A stretch of 7,143 nt of DNA from Sphingomonadaceae bacterium (GTDB taxonomy: Bacteria > Pseudomonadota > Alphaproteobacteria > Sphingomonadales > Sphingomonadaceae). A program made the translations under genes and the position numbers. Shown here piece after piece: positions 5,730 to 7,143 of this stretch. Positions within the stretch are counted from its first letter, which is position 1; each line of letters begins with the position of its first letter. The stretch lies in the NCBI GenBank assembly GCA_947446935.1, contig CANFIV010000074.1:1-7143 (forward strand), given 5' to 3'. The notes under the pieces were generated by a model that was not told where the DNA came from, did no database searches, and saw only the letters and a list, made by a program, of their open reading frames with translations.

Positions 5730-7143
5730 TCAATAGATCCCGCCCTTGTCCTCGACGAAATCGCCTTCCTCCACCGGCACATCCTCACCCGGTGTGTCCC
5801 CGCCCTTGGCCGCGCGGGCCTTGCGCAACGCGTCCAGTACAGCGTCCTTCAGGTTCTGGTCCTCAGGCCGGAAGGTGCGCGTCGGTTCGCTGTTGGGCTT
5901 GAACGCTTCCCATATGATCGAGGCCTGCTTCACATCGTCCTGCGGGGTTCCGCCGAACACCTGCTTTCCTGAAACCCGGTCGATCCGAACCATGCGGATT
6001 CCCTCGGGCACGGTGAACGGTGTGTCGCTCCAGCGGCGGCGTGTCGCCTCGACAAACTGTTTGAAGATCGGTGCCGCGATGCGCCCGCCCTGGGCATAGC
6101 CGCCAAGGCTGCGCGGCTGGTCGTAGCCCATATAGATCGAGGCCACGATATCGGGCGAACCGCCCGCAAACCACACATTGGTCGGGCCCGAGGTCGTACC
6201 GGTCTTGCCGAACAGCGGCAGCTTGAGATCGGCGAGCGTCAGCGCTGTCCCGCGCACGACCACGCCTTCGAGCATGTGCACCACCTGATAGGCGGTGCGC
6301 GGGTCCATCACCTGCCGCCCGGTTGGCTTCTGGCGAGGCATCGGCTTGCCATCCCACTGCGCCATCCGGCAGCCGATGCAATCGCGATTGTCAGCCTTCC
6401 AGATCACCTTGCCATCGCGGTTCTGGACATAATCCACCAGCGACTGATCGTGCTGGCGGCCATGGTTCGCAAGCGCTGCGTAGGCATTGGCCATGCGTGC
6501 CGCAGTGGTATCGCCCGCGCCCAGCGCCATCGAGAGATAGGGCTGATAGTTGCCAATGCCGACCGCCTTGATCGTGCGCACCACCTTGTCCATGCCAGTG
6601 TCGTTAGCGATGCGCACGGTCATCAGATTGCGCGATTGCTCGAGGCCCCAGCGCATAGTGTGACTGCCAGAGCCGCCTTCCCCGCCGAAGTTGCGGAAGC
6701 ATTTCTGGCCAAGCGCAGCGCCCTGATAAACGCAGAATGTGCCGTCCAGAACCATCGAGGCCGGGGTCATGCCGTTGTCGAGCGCAGTGGCATAGACAAA
6801 GGGTTTGATCGTCGAGCCCGGCTGCCGGTTCGCCTGCGTGGCGCGGTTGAAAGAACCGAGCCGCGCATCGAAACCGCCCTGCATGGCGAGCACACGCCCG
6901 CTTTGCGGATCCTCCACCACCATGCCGCCCGAAACCTCGGGAACCGTGCGCACCGTCCAGCCACCGCCGGCGGGTGCGGCGGCGATCACGTCACCCGCCT
7001 TCATCGCTTGCGGCATAGCGAACAGCGGCCCTGTGCTGCCATCGCCAAAACCGATCCGCCCGTCCGAACCGCTGCGGTCGAGCACCACGCCAATCCGCCA
7101 GTCGAGATAATGGATCGAAATGTTGCTGGTGATGAGCTGGCCC
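5730..7143 (-). CDS. mrcA: Class A penicillin-binding protein, PBP1A type (transpeptidase part)
   Basis: Bifunctional peptidoglycan synthase anchored in the inner membrane and acting in the periplasm. Only the C-terminal 470 or so residues are visible; the reading frame is open to the right edge, so the glycosyltransferase domain lies outside. The visible part begins with a beta-rich stretch (HYLDWRIGVVLDRSGSDG), consistent with the inter-domain OB-like region of PBP1A. The transpeptidase motifs follow: SxxK as STIK with the catalytic serine codon at 6813-6815, SxN as SRN near 6627-6635, and KTG as GKTGTTSGPTNVWFAG with KTG at 6198-6206. All three are intact, so activity is expected. Two close cysteine pairs (codons at about 6732/6699 and 6378/6369) could form periplasmic disulfides. 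The tail is charged and acidic (PGEDVPVEEGDFVEDKGG). The symbol is by family resemblance. Confidence 0.95.
   Translation of the reverse strand, partial: GQLITSNISIHYLDWRIGVVLDRSGSDGRIGFGDGSTGPLFAMPQAMKAGDVIAAAPAGGGWTVRTVPEVSGGMVVEDPQSGRVLAMQGGFDARLGSFNRATQANRQPGSTIKPFVYATALDNGMTPASMVLDGTFCVYQGAALGQKCFRNFGGEGGSGSHTMRWGLEQSRNLMTVRIANDTGMDKVVRTIKAVGIGNYQPYLSMALGAGDTTAARMANAYAALANHGRQHDQSLVDYVQNRDGKVIWKADNRDCIGCRMAQWDGKPMPRQKPTGRQVMDPRTAYQVVHMLEGVVVRGTALTLADLKLPLFGKTGTTSGPTNVWFAGGSPDIVASIYMGYDQPRSLGGYAQGGRIAAPIFKQFVEATRRRWSDTPFTVPEGIRMVRIDRVSGKQVFGGTPQDDVKQASIIWEAFKPNSEPTRTFRPEDQNLKDAVLDALRKARAAKGGDTPGEDVPVEEGDFVEDKGGIY

Noticed and set aside
5080..5736. Plus-strand open frame opposite the peroxiredoxin gene
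   Set aside because: The minus-strand peroxiredoxin has a signal peptide, active-site motif and ribosome binding site; the plus frame has none of these.
1..7143. Mobile element, phage, defence island or CRISPR signals
   Set aside because: No transposase, integrase, direct-repeat array, tRNA or attachment-like repeat was seen. Composition and coding style look uniform and all genes are chromosomal housekeeping or metabolic types.

Overview
This window looks like a chromosomal segment of a high-GC alphaproteobacterium. A sphingomonad or erythrobacter relative is the best guess, based on GC-rich codon use, the style of the RF2, PBP1A and AmtB sequences, and frequent GTG/TTG starts. The lineage is inferred from general familiarity, not from a search. 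The window is almost fully coding: seven or eight protein genes depending on how the edge fragments are counted, no RNA gene, no mobile element, no CRISPR array, and no gene-free stretch longer than about 105 bases.

Plus strand, 1-990: the C-terminal part of an ammonium channel (Amt family) runs in from the left edge. A small SnoaL-like/NTF2-fold protein follows and overlaps its 3' end. This pair converges on a minus-strand cluster, with only 14 bp between the two stop codons, and a short perfect inverted repeat sits in that gap.

Minus strand, 7143 down to 1005, in transcription order: the transpeptidase half of a class A penicillin-binding protein (PBP1A type, N-terminus off the window); an exported PrxQ/Bcp-like peroxiredoxin; prfB (peptide chain release factor 2); a methyltransferase-fold protein with a lipoprotein-type signal; a long nitronate-monooxygenase-family flavoprotein with an added cysteine cluster; and an alpha/beta hydrolase. 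Gaps of 98 and 104 bp flank the peroxiredoxin gene. From prfB onward the genes are tightly packed (4-nt TTGA overlap, 9-nt gap, 3-nt gap), so prfB-methyltransferase-flavoprotein-hydrolase is probably one translationally coupled transcription unit.

No shared pathway for the four-gene unit is evident from sequence. PBP1A and the peroxiredoxin act in or face the periplasm, RF2 is cytosolic translation machinery, and the methyltransferase is predicted to be exported. I see no convincing previously undescribed system. The points most worth a second look are the signal-bearing methyltransferase with two candidate starts, the four-cysteine C-terminal region of the flavoprotein, and the absence of the RF2 programmed frameshift.
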